This document shows, piece after piece, positions 1-9,718 of a stretch of DNA of 64,000 nt. Positions within the stretch are counted from its first letter, which is position 1. Each line of letters starts with the position of its first letter. The notes beneath the pieces were generated by a model. That model saw nothing but the letters and a program-made list of their open reading frames with translations. It was not told the DNA's origin and searched no databases. Source of the stretch: Bdellovibrionales bacterium (GTDB taxonomy: Bacteria; Bdellovibrionota; Bdellovibrionia; Bdellovibrionales; JAMPXM01); the NCBI GenBank assembly GCA_016713885.1, contig JADJOF010000003.1, forward strand, positions 500,582 through 564,581. The letters are read 5' to 3'. Made by a program: the position numbers and the translations under genes.

Positions 1-85
1 TCTAAACGATGTTATGGCATAAGCTTGACCTTTTTTGACATTTAAAATAGACCCTCGGTCACCACGAAAACTAGAAAGGAAACTC

Positions 86-625
86 ATGAGAAAGAAACAA
101 CCCTCCTTTCATGGCTTTCCTGAAAAAGAGCGCGCCTTTTCACCAGGCCGCCGAACCACGCGGGCCTCGCGTCAGTATCGTCCGGTCGTGACAAAAGAGG
201 CGATGCACCTGGTCTTACGAAGCGACCGCGCGCGAGGGACCAAATCGCTCCTTAAATACGACCACGTGGTGCGAAAAGTGATCGCAAAGCTCGCAAGCAA
301 ACACGGTGTTCGGATTTACCGCATCGTGAATGCGGGAAATCACCTGCACATCACTTTAAAGCTCTCAAAGCAGTTTCTCTGGCGTGGGTTTATCTCGGGC
401 CTAACGGGTGGCATTGCACGGGCTGTTCAGCGCAAGCGCGACTCGGCAAAGCAGGGCTTTTGGAATTCGCGACCGTTCACACGCGCGGTCGCGTGGGGCC
501 GAGACTACAATGTCGTGAAAGACTATCACACACTCAATCAGCTCGAGGCCGAAGGCGCAGTACCGCCGCGAGCGCAGATGCTCAAACCTGAACGTTGGCG
601 ACACGTCGTGCAGGCGTTTTCTTAA
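86..625 (+). mobile_element. IS200-like / REP-associated (RayT-type) tyrosine transposase
   Basis: Predicted single-strand DNA transposase of the Y1 (HUH) family, about 179 residues. The HUH metal-binding motif is visible as NHLHITL, preceded by an HLVLRS strand that is typical of the fold, and a candidate nucleophilic tyrosine lies in the C-terminal helix around DYNVVKDYHTL. The start at 86 is chosen over an upstream in-frame start because GAAAGGAA sits just before the ATG. No second orfB (TnpB) and no clear terminal repeats are seen, so it resembles the stand-alone RAYT-like genes common in Bdellovibrio rather than a full insertion sequence. Function is inferred from family motifs; current mobility is unknown. 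Confidence 0.7.
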
Positions 626-702
626 GACGGCACGCTTTTCCGGAGCACGACAAGCTGGCCTTCGATATTGACCGGTGCCTCTCTCTCGCGTGGAATAGTC
701 AA

Positions 703-1455
703 ATGACTGGGGACCGCTATTACGTTGATCATGAAATTGCATATGCGCTTCTGAGGAAGAAGGGCGAAGTAGGCTGGCAGAAGAAGACCTTGAGTGAGTT
801 TAGATCGCCGGATACGGAATCTATTCTTAGGCCTTTGATCGCGAGATACGTTCCGCAAATATCGAGAAGGACGGCGCTCGATTTGGGTTGTGGAAGTGGT
901 CCGACCGCCCATTTCTTGGCTGAGCTCGGCTTCACGACGTCAGGAATTGATATTTCCCCATCGGCTATTGCCCTGGCGAAAGAAATGGCTGCGAAGTTTG
1001 GTCGAGAAATCTCGTATGAGATCGGAGATGTTGTTGCGCTCGAGGATCGAATTGAATCTTACGATCTTATCTATGACAGCCATTGCGTTCACTGTATTGT
1101 TTTAGAAAATGATCGAGCACGTTTGCTCCGAGCAATCTCAAAGGCACTGCGCCCGGGAGGCGTCTTCATTCTCGATACAATGGCCTATCGAAAGACCGCT
1201 GATATTTGTGCGTGTCCAGAGCCACTTCGGTTCGACAGTGATTTCATTCTCTGGCATAAGACCAATAGGACTTCTCTTGAAGGCGTTGCGGAGTATGCCG
1301 GAGAATTTTGGTGCCCTCAGCGGCGTATTTATCCCGTTGAAGTCATTCTCGATGAATTGATTGCTGCCGGACTGCGGGCGATTGAAACTTCCATAGACGA
1401 TCAAGGTTCCAACAAGCCGTACATGTTGCGAGCGGTCTGCATGGCGCACAGATGA
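703..1455 (+). CDS. class I SAM-dependent methyltransferase
   Basis: Predicted methyltransferase of about 250 residues with a Rossmann-like fold. Motif I is DLGCGSG near residues 60-66, followed by the acidic loop GIDISPSAIALAK that should bind the ribose of S-adenosylmethionine, and a later LRPGGVFILDTM strand typical of post-motif III. The substrate cannot be read from sequence. The reading frame is open upstream to 595, overlapping the transposase, but the ATG at 703 fits the usual N-terminus of the family; the ribosome site is weak, so the start is uncertain. It is convergent with the PHA synthase gene, with about 140 bases between them. Confidence 0.75.
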   Translation: MTGDRYYVDHEIAYALLRKKGEVGWQKKTLSEFRSPDTESILRPLIARYVPQISRRTALDLGCGSGPTAHFLAELGFTTSGIDISPSAIALAKEMAAKFGREISYEIGDVVALEDRIESYDLIYDSHCVHCIVLENDRARLLRAISKALRPGGVFILDTMAYRKTADICACPEPLRFDSDFILWHKTNRTSLEGVAEYAGEFWCPQRRIYPVEVILDELIAAGLRAIETSIDDQGSNKPYMLRAVCMAHR

Positions 1456-1593
1456 GATCGGCCGTCCGAGGAGCGAATTCTCGATAGCAGCACGCCTTGC
1501 TGGCGCGCGACGCATCTTTTTAACAATCCTCGGTCACCAAAAAGAATGCGATTGATCGGCGTGCTTCTTCGTATCGACGAAGCTATGGCGAGC

Positions 1594-2607
1594 TCATGAC
1601 GACAGAATAAACTCATTGAGCTTTGGCCAATGGCTTTCTCTTGTCCGCTTTGAGAGTACGGCGCCAATGTGACCGCCTTTGGCGTGAATCATCTCTACCC
1701 GTGGAAGAATGTCGCGCACCGCTTCTGCGGAGTCGAGGGAGACGATGTGATCGTCAGTTGCGACAAGGGCGAGTGTTTTCACCGCGAATGAGCCAAGCGT
1801 GTCAGCTCGTGCGAGAAGATCGTTGTCGCGATAAAGTGGAATGAGAAGGTCTCGAAAGAGGCCTGACGGCAACGACACATTGTCATTTGACCAGAGCTCC
1901 ATTTGAAAAAAACTTTCGCGAAAGTCGCGACTCTTTGCGCGTTTTGCAAAGTCCACCCACTTCATCGGGGTGGCGCTGGGTTTAAGCATGAGGAAGCTTG
2001 CCTGAAGGACTGGCCAGGGGATGTGGTTAAAGCTTCTTGCGAACGCATCCGGGTTCCAGGTCGGCGTTCGAAACCAGGTGTTGAGAATCGAGTTGTTGGC
2101 AAAATCGATGGGAGTCGTCAAAAGAATCAGTCGCTGTTCGCGCGAAGGCTTTTTGGAGCGGCGGCTTTGCTCGAGGAGATGATAGAGGGCAAGATTGCCG
2201 CCAAGGCAGTGGCCAAGGATGGTTTCAAAAGCTTGAGCTGAAAGCGGTAAGAGGGCGTTCAGCGCATTCAATGCAGGTCGGATGCGATCACTGAGGAGGC
2301 TTTGGAGTCCGAGGTCGACTTCGGACTCCCCTGGGATTCCCCAGTCAAAGAGCGCGACCTCGATGCCGTTTCGCTGGAAGTTTTGAATCAAGCTTTTCCC
2401 GCGACCGAGATCAAGAATATAGGGACGATTGATGAGCGATGGAAAAATCACGACGCGGGCTTTGGCCGGAGTCTCCCAAGCCGAATACAGGCGAAGGCGC
2501 ATCGAGCCCCGGCGAAAGACGACGTCGTAGCCCGAGGCCTCGAAGAGGCGATCGTCGAGAAGGGGGAAGCGCTTGGAATGTTCAAGAAGCCTGACACCCG
2601 ATAGCAT
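1594..2607 (-). CDS. phaC: class III-like polyhydroxyalkanoate synthase PhaC
   Basis: Predicted PHA synthase of 337 residues that polymerises hydroxyacyl-CoA on storage granules. The lipase-like box is GHCLGG with the cysteine nucleophile near residue 134, the catalytic Asp is in ATDDHIV (about 286) and the His in KGGHIG (about 313). The FPSLINRPYILDL stretch and FDWGIPGES are hallmarks of the PhaC family. The length matches class III synthases (about 355) rather than class I (about 590). No full PhaE subunit gene is visible; instead a 59-residue ORF ends three bases before this start. The ribosome site is weak, so translation may be coupled to that ORF. A divergent phasin gene lies upstream. 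Confidence 0.85.
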   Translation of the reverse strand: MLSGVRLLEHSKRFPLLDDRLFEASGYDVVFRRGSMRLRLYSAWETPAKARVVIFPSLINRPYILDLGRGKSLIQNFQRNGIEVALFDWGIPGESEVDLGLQSLLSDRIRPALNALNALLPLSAQAFETILGHCLGGNLALYHLLEQSRRSKKPSREQRLILLTTPIDFANNSILNTWFRTPTWNPDAFARSFNHIPWPVLQASFLMLKPSATPMKWVDFAKRAKSRDFRESFFQMELWSNDNVSLPSGLFRDLLIPLYRDNDLLARADTLGSFAVKTLALVATDDHIVSLDSAEAVRDILPRVEMIHAKGGHIGAVLSKRTRESHWPKLNEFILSS

Positions 2608-2610
2608 AGG

Positions 2611-2790
2611 TTATGGTGTCCGTCGTTTGAGGAGAAGGCGTGAATACGCAATCGCGTTGAGTGTGAGTCCAGCCGAGTTGAGGACATGTTCATTGGTGGC
2701 GAGCGCAATGACTTTTTTGTCGAGGGCCGTCAGCCAGTGCTGAAGATCGCGCCTTTTTAAACTGTCCTTCGTGCTCTTTTTATTCCCCAT
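2611..2790 (-). CDS. small 59-residue ORF upstream of and coupled to phaC
   Basis: An ORF of 59 codons starting MGNKKSTKDSLKRRD and ending LLLKRRTP, with its stop three bases before the phaC start. An in-frame stop lies just upstream of the ATG, so the start cannot be further upstream. It is basic at both ends with a more hydrophobic middle (TALDKKVIALATNEHVLNSAGLTL). The spacing suggests translational coupling to phaC. I do not recognise the family. It could be a minimal granule-associated or synthase-partner peptide, or only a leader; no strong Shine-Dalgarno sequence is seen, which lowers confidence. Confidence 0.45.
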   Translation of the reverse strand: MGNKKSTKDSLKRRDLQHWLTALDKKVIALATNEHVLNSAGLTLNAIAYSRLLLKRRTP

Positions 2791-2864
2791 GGTTTAAGCA
2801 AATCAGGAGCTGATCATGGGAAGCAAGATAATCGTGGCGAGTGGAGGTTTGTCTAGGTCGTAAC

Positions 2865-2882
2865 TTAGAGCATGTGCTCTAA
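2865..2882. promoter_or_regulatory. perfect 18-bp palindrome upstream of the phasin gene
   Basis: TTAGAGCA-TG-TGCTCTAA, with perfect 8-base arms, lies in the divergent region between the phaC side and the phasin gene, about 110 bases before the phasin start. Its position suits a repressor operator (for example of a PhaR-like granule regulator), but the binding protein is unknown. It has no T-run and so is not an obvious terminator. Confidence 0.4.
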
Positions 2883-2993
2883 GTGCACTTGGGAATTTCG
2901 AATTGTTTGCGTCGGAGCAGACAGAGGCGAAACATGGTGATGGATCCAAAATGACATCTAAAATGACCTAGCCAAACAATTCGGGAGGAATTC

Positions 2994-3326
2994 ATGGCAA
3001 CATCGAACACAGGGAACGCGTTCAATCCAGCGGCCTTCGGCGCCGGTTTCGAAACAACAGTAGCAGTCGCCAATTTGTGGAAGGATTTTTTTGCGCAGCA
3101 AATGAAGATCTCGCAGGCTGTTTCTCAGACGGTAGCGGAGCAGGCGTTCGCGTTCGCCCGCAAAGGAACAGAGTTCGCGACGGCACAATTTGCAGACGGT
3201 TTGAAGTTTCAGCAGGAAGCACTGAAAGTCGGCGGCGGTCTTTGTGAAACAGGCTTCGGTTATGCCGACACCATTCGCAAAACAGCGTTTGATGTGGTCG
3301 AGAAAGCTGAAAAAGCAGCGAAGTAA
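2994..3326 (+). CDS. phasin-like granule-associated protein
   Basis: Predicted phasin of 110 residues: a short, Ala/Phe/Gln-rich, all-helical amphipathic protein (LWKDFFAQQMKISQAVSQTV) with no signal peptide, expected to coat PHA granules. The call rests on composition, size and position divergent from the PHA synthase, not on a unique motif. The start has a strong ribosome site (GGGAGGAATTC before ATG). It is a single-gene unit, closed by a strong terminator directly downstream. The perfect palindrome upstream may control it. Confidence 0.7.
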   Translation: MATSNTGNAFNPAAFGAGFETTVAVANLWKDFFAQQMKISQAVSQTVAEQAFAFARKGTEFATAQFADGLKFQQEALKVGGGLCETGFGYADTIRKTAFDVVEKAEKAAK

Positions 3327-3340
3327 TTGATTTTGTCTTT

Positions 3341-3402
3341 AACGGCCAGACTCGCAATCGGGAGACCCCTCTCTCCTTGTTGCCTGTCTGGCCGTTTTTT
3401 TT
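3341..3402 (+). terminator. Rho-independent terminator of the phasin gene
   Basis: AACGGCCAGAC pairs with GTCTGGCCGTT (11-base perfect stem, 3341-3351 with 3385-3395), followed by a run of eight T. The 33-base loop contains a smaller GGAGA/TCTCC hairpin. It begins about 14 bases after the phasin stop. Confidence 0.85.
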
Positions 3403-3517
3403 AGAGCCTGTCTCAAAGTGGAAAACTGATCGCTTGGTCTCAGCTTGAAACATAAAAATGCCATTTCACTCCGACACAGACTTAGGTTCTGGTCTAAGGA
3501 TCCCGATAGGAATTGGC

Positions 3518-4180
3518 ATGGCATACGATATTCCTACATGGTCGTTTGGTGTGGCTCGATCGATCATGTCGATGGTCCGAATGAAAGATGCGGCAACGTA
3601 CGAGCACTGTGTGCGCGTGTCGCGAATGTCCCGCTCGCTTGCGCTGGCCGCCGGACTCAATGAGTTTGATCAAAAGATCGTGGAGTTTGCGGGTCTCTTC
3701 CACGACATTGGTAAAGTCGGTGTCCCGGATAGCGTACTTCTTAAGCCCGACAAATTAACGAATGACGAGTACGAGACAATGAAGTCGCACCCCGTGCTTT
3801 CGGTCGAGATTCTGCGACCGCTCTCGCAGGTGGAATTTTACGAGCTGACGATTCCAGGGGTTCGGCATCATCACGAACGATTTGATGGCCGCGGCTATCC
3901 GCACGGCGTGAGCGGTGAAGAGATCCCCCTGGCAAGTCGTATTATCCTCGTGGTTGATACATTTGATGCGATGACGGCCACAAGACCCTATCGTAAGGGA
4001 CTGCCTGCAGAGGTGGCCTATAAGGAGCTAGCGGACTTCGCTGGTCGTCAGTTTGATCCGCAGCTGGTGAAGATCTTCTTAGACTCCCACGCAATGTGGA
4101 AGTCTCAGGATCGAAAGCAATTCGATGAGGTGAATAACCTCGTGCTTCCGTCGATCGTTATCGATAACAAAGCCGCTTAA
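3518..4180 (+). CDS. HD-GYP domain protein, probable cyclic-di-GMP phosphodiesterase
   Basis: Predicted cyclic-di-GMP phosphodiesterase made up almost entirely of an HD-GYP domain (about 220 residues). The HD signature is LFHDIGKVGVPD and the GYP region is HHHERFDGRGYP, with the additional metal-ligand histidines present, so the active site looks intact. There is no receiver or sensor domain. An in-frame ATG at 3458 would add 20 residues, but the ATG at 3518 has AGGA at proper spacing. The gene converges with the alpha/beta hydrolase, and the two stop codons overlap. Confidence 0.88.
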   Translation: MAYDIPTWSFGVARSIMSMVRMKDAATYEHCVRVSRMSRSLALAAGLNEFDQKIVEFAGLFHDIGKVGVPDSVLLKPDKLTNDEYETMKSHPVLSVEILRPLSQVEFYELTIPGVRHHHERFDGRGYPHGVSGEEIPLASRIILVVDTFDAMTATRPYRKGLPAEVAYKELADFAGRQFDPQLVKIFLDSHAMWKSQDRKQFDEVNNLVLPSIVIDNKAA

Positions 4181-5216
4181 CGGGCGGCGTTCACGTTAAA
4201 TTCAGAACCACCGGTGAGCTCGGTATCGCCTGTCGCGACGCGATTGATCCAATCGGCTGTTGTGACCGGTGCTTCGTCGGGCACCGCGTGGACGACGCCA
4301 TTGAAGAGCGCAAGACTGCGGCGAGCCGACTTCTTGATGCGTGCCCAGGTCGTCATCTGATCCTTTTTAAGCGGTTCATCGTCGCCATCGGCGATCACCA
4401 TATGCACGTTGTCCAGTTTGGGCGCGAGTTTCTTTAAGTTGAAATCACGAACGGCACGAACCAGGTGGAAAACTGCTTTTTATATGTCAGCGGATTGATC
4501 CCATCGGGTGTGCGCTGCACGCGAACGAAGAGATAGTTTTCGTAAATTGAGTTGTAGAAGGAATCATACCAGTAGTCCTCGCTCTGGCAGAGCCATGGGT
4601 TCAGCCAGCCGTAGAGCGCGCAGGTGGCGCTTTCCCACAGGCGAACACCAGAGAGCCACTGTCTGAGCTGCTGCCCTGAAGGGTCGTAGGTATCCAGCGG
4701 CACAACAAGGGGTGAGAGGAGGAGGAGGTGGTCGGTCTGTTTTGGATGAGTGAGTGCAAACTGTGTTGCGGCAGCAGCGCCGTAAGAAAGCCCGACGACC
4801 GTGACGGGCTTTGTGATGTGGAAATGTTGAAGAACGGCATCGATCTCGTTTGCAAGATCATTGAGGCTGAGGCCGCGCTCAAGGAACTCCGGCGCTGGCG
4901 TGCGTTCGTTGCCGGCGAGAGCCAGGCTTTCAGGTTGAGCCGAGAAACTCATTTTGATGACAGTGATGTCAGATTGGGCGAGCTGTTCAGCAACGGGATT
5001 CCAGCGCGAGATGTCGTAGATCAAACCGTTTAAAAGGATGACGACGGGTCGATCGGCACTGGCGCGATGAATTTCGGCGTAGACAGGGCGCCCGTCGTTC
5101 TGAGTTTGGTCAGGAGAAAAAAGTGCCGTGCGGCTGTGCGCCGGCAGGGCCACGGCGAGAACAGCAATACTGAGAACCGCGACAAGAGAGAGCAGATGGC
5201 GACGCAGATGGCTCAC
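4177..5216 (-). CDS. exported alpha/beta hydrolase, one frameshift
   Basis: Predicted alpha/beta-fold hydrolase of about 345 residues with an N-terminal signal peptide (HLLSLVAVLSIAVLAVALPAHS). The nucleophile elbow is GLSYGA; an acid residue in IADGDDEP and a histidine in GVVHAVPDEAP can complete the triad. The GTG start at 5216 follows AAAAGGAGGT at good spacing. The frame breaks near 4468 at a TTTT run: the first part ends at 4434, and the conserved C-terminal part (FHLVRAVRDFNLKKL onward) continues in another frame to 4177. One extra T would restore it. The substrate is unknown. Confidence 0.7.
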
Positions 5217-5313
5217 GAGGACCTCCTTTTGTTCGGGTCAGGTATCCTCGCGGCACGGTGCGAAAGGCAAGGGTTGTCATGAATCAGAGCTGTGTTACCG
5301 GCTCAATAGAGCT

Positions 5314-6798
5314 TTAGCTCTTGTGACGTTGCAGGCGAACCAGAAGTTCGCGAACGGCCTTCTCTTCAATTTGCGACCTCGCCGAGAGCACATCACTCAC
5401 ATAGTCCGGGCGACGCATGCCGACCAGAACCGATGTGATCTGTGGGATCGACGTGTAAATCGAGATGCAGCGTGCAGATAGCGTGGGTTCCTCTTTGAGT
5501 TGAGCGGCCAGAGTGTCGAGCTGCTCAATGAGAAGAATCGCACGTGAGTTTGCAAGGCATTCAAGGTCTGACGTCACAAGATCAAGAAGGCGAGAGATGG
5601 CGTTTTCATATTGCACTCGCCAGCCCTGTGCTTCCGCCGGGACGCGGGCCATTGCCGAACGAATCGAAGGATAGATCTTGGTGAGCGAGAAATCGCGCCA
5701 CGCCAAAACATCGCTCAACTCAGCAAGCGGCTCGCGAAGTTCGTGAGCCCAGCGAACACCCTGCGGGGGGTCTTTGGGTTTAAACGGATGATCGCGCTCA
5801 AGTTCAATTGCGCGTCCCAGAGCTGCGTGCAGCTCGCCTTTGATAAAGACGGGGTCATGCGTGCGGAATGCGGCAAGGCGCACGACGCGGCTCTCACGAA
5901 GACTGTTGAGGGGACGATTGGTGAGAATTCCAAGATCGACTTTTTTCGCGGCGGCAAGAAGTGGTTCGCCGTCCTGCTGGGGAAAGAGAAGCGGGTTTGA
6001 CTCAAAGATATTGAAAGGGAATTGGATCACCGAAAAGTGATGGTCGTCGCCACCAGCAGCTTCCTTTGCGACGTCGAGTAATTTTTTAAGGGAGACGTGG
6101 GTGGACTGATTTTCGGGTTCTGGAAATCCATTTGAAGAAACGCCGTAAAAGCGAATGCGTCCGCGCTGCACTTCGCTTTCCAAATGTTTAAATGCATTCA
6201 TCATGCGCTTGTAGAAGAGCTTCCGCGCGTCGATGTTCTTGCTTGAGGCTTTGAAGAACACTTCAGGATTGTGAATCAAAACGCCATCGATCGTGTCGAC
6301 TTTAAGCCGCTCAAGCGACTGCGTGATGGAGAAGTTCAGGTACCCTGGTGAAACCGAGTGCCACGTGTCGTTCGGAAGTTCGATGACGTCGGGCCAGAGC
6401 TCGCCGCGTTCTTTAAGGCGTTTGGCCTCTTGCAGAGTGGCGCCTTGGATGAAGCCGGCCTTGGTGATGAGGCAGAGCTCGTCGCGTTTGACTTGGCCGC
6501 CGTTGATAAGATCGAGAACCACGCTGCCAATGAGGCGCTCGCTTGAACCGTCGGTGTAGTTAAAGCTTGTGTCGATCAGATTCGATCCCATCAGAATTGC
6601 TTGCTTCAGGGCCTCGCGGTGATCGGGATCGTGCTCGTGAATGCGGTATCCGCCAAAGCCAATCCGCGACACCATGAGCCCGGTGCGGCCGAGTTTTGCT
6701 GGGGGCAGGTTCAAATGAGGTGTTTCACTCGTTTTGAGCCGATCAAAAAATCGTTTTGTGCCTGCGACTGTCGCCGCAGAAGGAGCGTGTTGAGACAT
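5314..6798 (-). CDS. aldo/keto reductase with long C-terminal extension
   Basis: Predicted NAD(P)H-dependent oxidoreductase with a TIM-barrel fold. The N-terminal half has the family features KLGRTGLMVSRIGFGGYRI, DTSFNYTDGSSERLIG (catalytic Asp and Tyr) and FYGVSSNGF. At 494 residues it is about 170 longer than typical family members. The extra C-terminal part contains a second segment (ISIYTSIPQITSVLVGMRRPDYV) resembling the usual cofactor-binding end of the fold, so the insertion is partly internal. It is 12 bases downstream of acs on the same strand and has an AGGGG ribosome site, suggesting one transcript with acs. Confidence 0.8.
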   Translation of the reverse strand: MSQHAPSAATVAGTKRFFDRLKTSETPHLNLPPAKLGRTGLMVSRIGFGGYRIHEHDPDHREALKQAILMGSNLIDTSFNYTDGSSERLIGSVVLDLINGGQVKRDELCLITKAGFIQGATLQEAKRLKERGELWPDVIELPNDTWHSVSPGYLNFSITQSLERLKVDTIDGVLIHNPEVFFKASSKNIDARKLFYKRMMNAFKHLESEVQRGRIRFYGVSSNGFPEPENQSTHVSLKKLLDVAKEAAGGDDHHFSVIQFPFNIFESNPLLFPQQDGEPLLAAAKKVDLGILTNRPLNSLRESRVVRLAAFRTHDPVFIKGELHAALGRAIELERDHPFKPKDPPQGVRWAHELREPLAELSDVLAWRDFSLTKIYPSIRSAMARVPAEAQGWRVQYENAISRLLDLVTSDLECLANSRAILLIEQLDTLAAQLKEEPTLSARCISIYTSIPQITSVLVGMRRPDYVSDVLSARSQIEEKAVRELLVRLQRHKS

Positions 6799-6810
6799 GT
6801 GCCCCTATTG

Positions 6811-8758
6811 TCAGGGGCTAAGCCGCCCGTTGACAAGGTCCTGCACGACCGAAGGATCCGCTAAAGTGCTGGTATCGCCTAGAGTCTCCATGGCGATGGG
6901 GTCTAGTCCAGCCTCGGCGATCTTTCTCAGAATTCGCCGCATGATCTTGCCTGAGCGTGTCTTTGGAAGACCTGGTGCCCACTGGATTTTATCGGGCGCA
7001 GCAATTGGCGAAAGATGGTGTCGAACATGGGCAACGAGCTCTTTTTTTAATTCAGGGCTTGGTGTTTTGCCGGCCTTCAGCGTGACGTAGCAGTAAATGC
7101 CCTGACCCTTGATATCGTGTGGAAAGCCGACGACGGCCGCTTCCGCAACGGCGGGGTGGGCGACCAGTGCACTTTCAATCTCGGCCGTGCCGAGGCGGTG
7201 GCCAGCGACGTTCAGCACATCGTCAACGCGACCGGTGATCCAGTAGTAGCCATCGGCATCGCGCCGGCAACCATCGCCGGTAAAGTAGTAGCCCGGATAA
7301 GTAGAAAAGTAAGTTTGTTCAAAGCGTGGGTGGTCGCCATAGACTGTCCGCATTTGCCCAGGCCACGAGTCCCGAAGGCAGAGATTGCCTGAGGTTTCAC
7401 CGTGAAGCTCAACACCCTTGTCATCGACAAGAAGCGGAAGGATTCCAGGGAGTGGCTTTGTCGCCGATCCTGGTTTTAGATCGAAGGCATTGGCAACGGG
7501 TGAAATCAAAATCCCGCCGGTCTCGGTCTGCCACCACGTATCGACAATCGGGCACCGGCCGTCGCCGACATGGTCGTAGTACCAGAGCCATGCTTCAGGG
7601 TTGATCGGTTCACCCACGCTTCCGAGGAGGCGCAGTGTTTTGCGCGATGTTTTTTTAACTGGCGCTTCGCCTTCGCGCATCAGGGCGCGAATAGCAGTGG
7701 GTGCCGTGTAGAGTACAGTCACTTTATGTTTGTCGACGACTTCCCAAAGCCGCGACGCTGTTGGGTAGGTAGGGGTTCCTTCAAACATAACGGTGGTCGC
7801 ACCATTGGCGAGCGGGCCATAGACGATGTAGCTATGACCTGTGATTCCAGCCGACATCCGCCGTGCACCAGTAGATGTCGTCGTCTTGCATATTGAAAAC
7901 CAGATCATGGGTGTAGGCGACCCACGCGAGGTAGCCGGCTGTCGTGTGCAGAACGCCTTTTGGCTTATTGGTTGAGCCCGAGGTGTAGAGCATGAACAGA
8001 GGATCTTCGGCCGACATCTCGGTGGGCGTGCAGTCAGTCGGTTGAGATTTTGAAACGACCTCGTACCAAAGATCGCGAGGGGCGGTCATTTTTGCGGTGC
8101 CGGGGCCATGTTGAATGACCAACACGTGGCGCACGGTGGGGGCTCCAGGGAGCTCGGCCAGATGCTCAATGGCCTCGTCGACATTGAGCTTGAGCGGAAT
8201 GTGTTTTCCTCCGCGCAAGGATTCGTCAGAGGTGATGATGAAGTCACTCTGGCTATCAAACATGCGATCGGCAATGGCATCTGGACTAAAGCCGCCAAAG
8301 ACCACCTGGTGAATAGCGCCGATTCGCGTGCAGGCGAGCATCGCATACGCGGCTTCGGGGATCATCGGCATGTAGATGGTGACGCGGTCGCCGCGTTTGA
8401 CGCCGAGAGATTTAAGAGTGTTGGCAAAGCGACCAACTTCGCGAGCAAGCTCTTTATAAGTGATGTGTCGAGATGGTGTTGCCGGATCGTCGGCTTCCCA
8501 GAGAATCGCGACCTTATCGCCTTTTGTAGCCAGGTGTCGATCGATGCAGTTATAGGACACGTTGAGGGTACCACCGGCGTACCATTCAACTGAGACAGGA
8601 GAAGTAAACTGAGTTTTCTTGAGCGTGGTCCACTTTTTAAACCAGCTCAGACGATCGCCGATGTGAGTCCAATAAGCGTCAGGGTTGGTGTCAAAAAGAT
8701 CTTGTAACGTTTTGAGACGAGCGGCGCTGTGATTGTCGGTTTGAATGAGTTCTCTCAT
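6811..8758 (-). CDS. acs: acetyl-CoA synthetase, one frameshift
   Basis: Predicted AMP-forming acetate:CoA ligase of about 649 residues, the normal length. The P-loop-like motif LYTSGSTNKPKGVLHTT, the hinge region YYFTGDGCRRDADGYYW, GRVDDVLNVAGHRLG and the C-terminal LPKTRSGKIMRRILRK, whose lysine is the regulatory acetylation site in the family, are all present. The start at 8758 (MRELIQTD) follows AGAGG. The frame breaks near 7845: the upstream part reads to DVGWNHRS and the downstream frame resumes at ITGHSYIVYGPLANG, so one surplus base in GGAATC explains it. The enzyme feeds acetyl-CoA metabolism, and a PHA locus lies nearby. Confidence 0.88.
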
Positions 8759-8924
8759 ACCTCTAGCGAACCCCAGAGTGGAGTAAACACTCAAGACGCA
8801 ATGTATAACTGCGCCTAAATAAAACGCCGGTTTCACTAGGGCGTGAGCCTATTTCAAGGCGTAAAAAGCCGATCTCCGATTGGGACGGTGAGGACTGTTG
8901 GGAGCTCTTAAAACTGTGATCTGT

Positions 8925-9446
8925 CTAATTGATCTCGACCGTGGTTCCGCCGACAGCGATGCCAAATCCATCGACCCCTTCAAGATCGAGGTCGAAGGCA
9001 AGTGAGCTGTTTTGTTTCAGAAGCTGCAACATGAGGATACTGCGTCCCAGGCGAGCATCGACTGTGAGGTATGTGCCAAGAAATGCACGGGGATCGCCTG
9101 AGTCCATTGGAACCGATGCTGTGCCTTTGACATGAATGGACGGGCCAAAAGAGATGCGAGGAAAAACAACCGGCGTGCCAAGAACGACACCGACACGTTG
9201 GCTTGTTGTTTGACCATCCTGTTGGTTGGTGCAGGTGATGTCGCCCAGACCCGAGATTTTTGAGTAACCAATTAAAATTTGGATGTCGGTTCCGCGCGCA
9301 TCAAATTCGAGTTTGCAAACCCATGGTTTCGTCGAAGCCTCCGCGTTGTTCGGCGCAAAACTAAGTCCAAAGATGAGCGAAATCCCTATGGTGATAAGAC
9401 CGAGATGCGAGATGCGGCTAATGGCGCTGGACGACGAAGTCGACAC
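8925..9446 (-). CDS. small exported protein of unknown function
   Basis: A protein of 173 residues with a signal peptide (GLITIGISLIFGLSFAPNNAEAS), followed by a beta-rich domain with two cysteines (WVCKLEF, DITCTN) and repeated Gly-Val segments. The GTG start at 9446 is chosen because TTGGAG lies six bases before it; the open frame extends to 9656 without a better start. I do not recognise the family. The C-terminus (FGIAVGGTTVEIN) resembles a short beta-barrel or sandwich edge. Upstream of acs on the same strand by about 165 bases, it is probably a separate unit. Confidence 0.6.
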   Translation of the reverse strand: MSTSSSSAISRISHLGLITIGISLIFGLSFAPNNAEASTKPWVCKLEFDARGTDIQILIGYSKISGLGDITCTNQQDGQTTSQRVGVVLGTPVVFPRISFGPSIHVKGTASVPMDSGDPRAFLGTYLTVDARLGRSILMLQLLKQNSSLAFDLDLEGVDGFGIAVGGTTVEIN

Positions 9447-9666
9447 GTGACACTCCAAGGGTTGATCCAATTTGGTGGGTGGTTCTAGTCCCTTTTCTAT
9501 AGAAGAGAAAGGGAATCGGAGGTGAGCAAAAGGTTTACTCGCCGCAGCCACTTGTGGGGAGTCGTTATATTCGATCTGAGATAGTGGGATTTGAAGATTG
9601 TTCCGATTTTCGAGGATTTCAGGTTCCGTAAATGCTTTCGATCGTCCGAGAGCCATACTGGCACAG

Positions 9667-9688
9667 CAGCTTCCGGCGCCGGAAGCTG
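9667..9688. repeat. 22-bp perfect GC-rich palindrome
   Basis: CAGCTTCCGGC-GCCGGAAGCTG is fully self-complementary and lies 30 bases past the hisS stop on the minus strand. There is no T-run, so it may act as an mRNA 3' end stabiliser or a REP-like element rather than a classic terminator. No other copy was noticed in the window. Confidence 0.5.
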
Positions 9689-9718
9689 TGGTGTGTCGAA
9701 GCGTCGTGAGTGCTCTGA

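Noticed and set aside
401..742. Open frame on the minus strand opposite the transposase and methyltransferase
   Set aside because: It overlaps two clear plus-strand genes and has a shadow-like composition with no homology marks.
1567..1582. CTTCGT-ATCG-ACGAAG hairpin as terminator of the methyltransferase or phaC
   Set aside because: A six-base stem without a T-run on either strand; too weak to call.
1623..2604. Three plus-strand ORFs within phaC
   Set aside because: They are frames opposite a well-supported PHA synthase and lack family motifs or ribosome sites.
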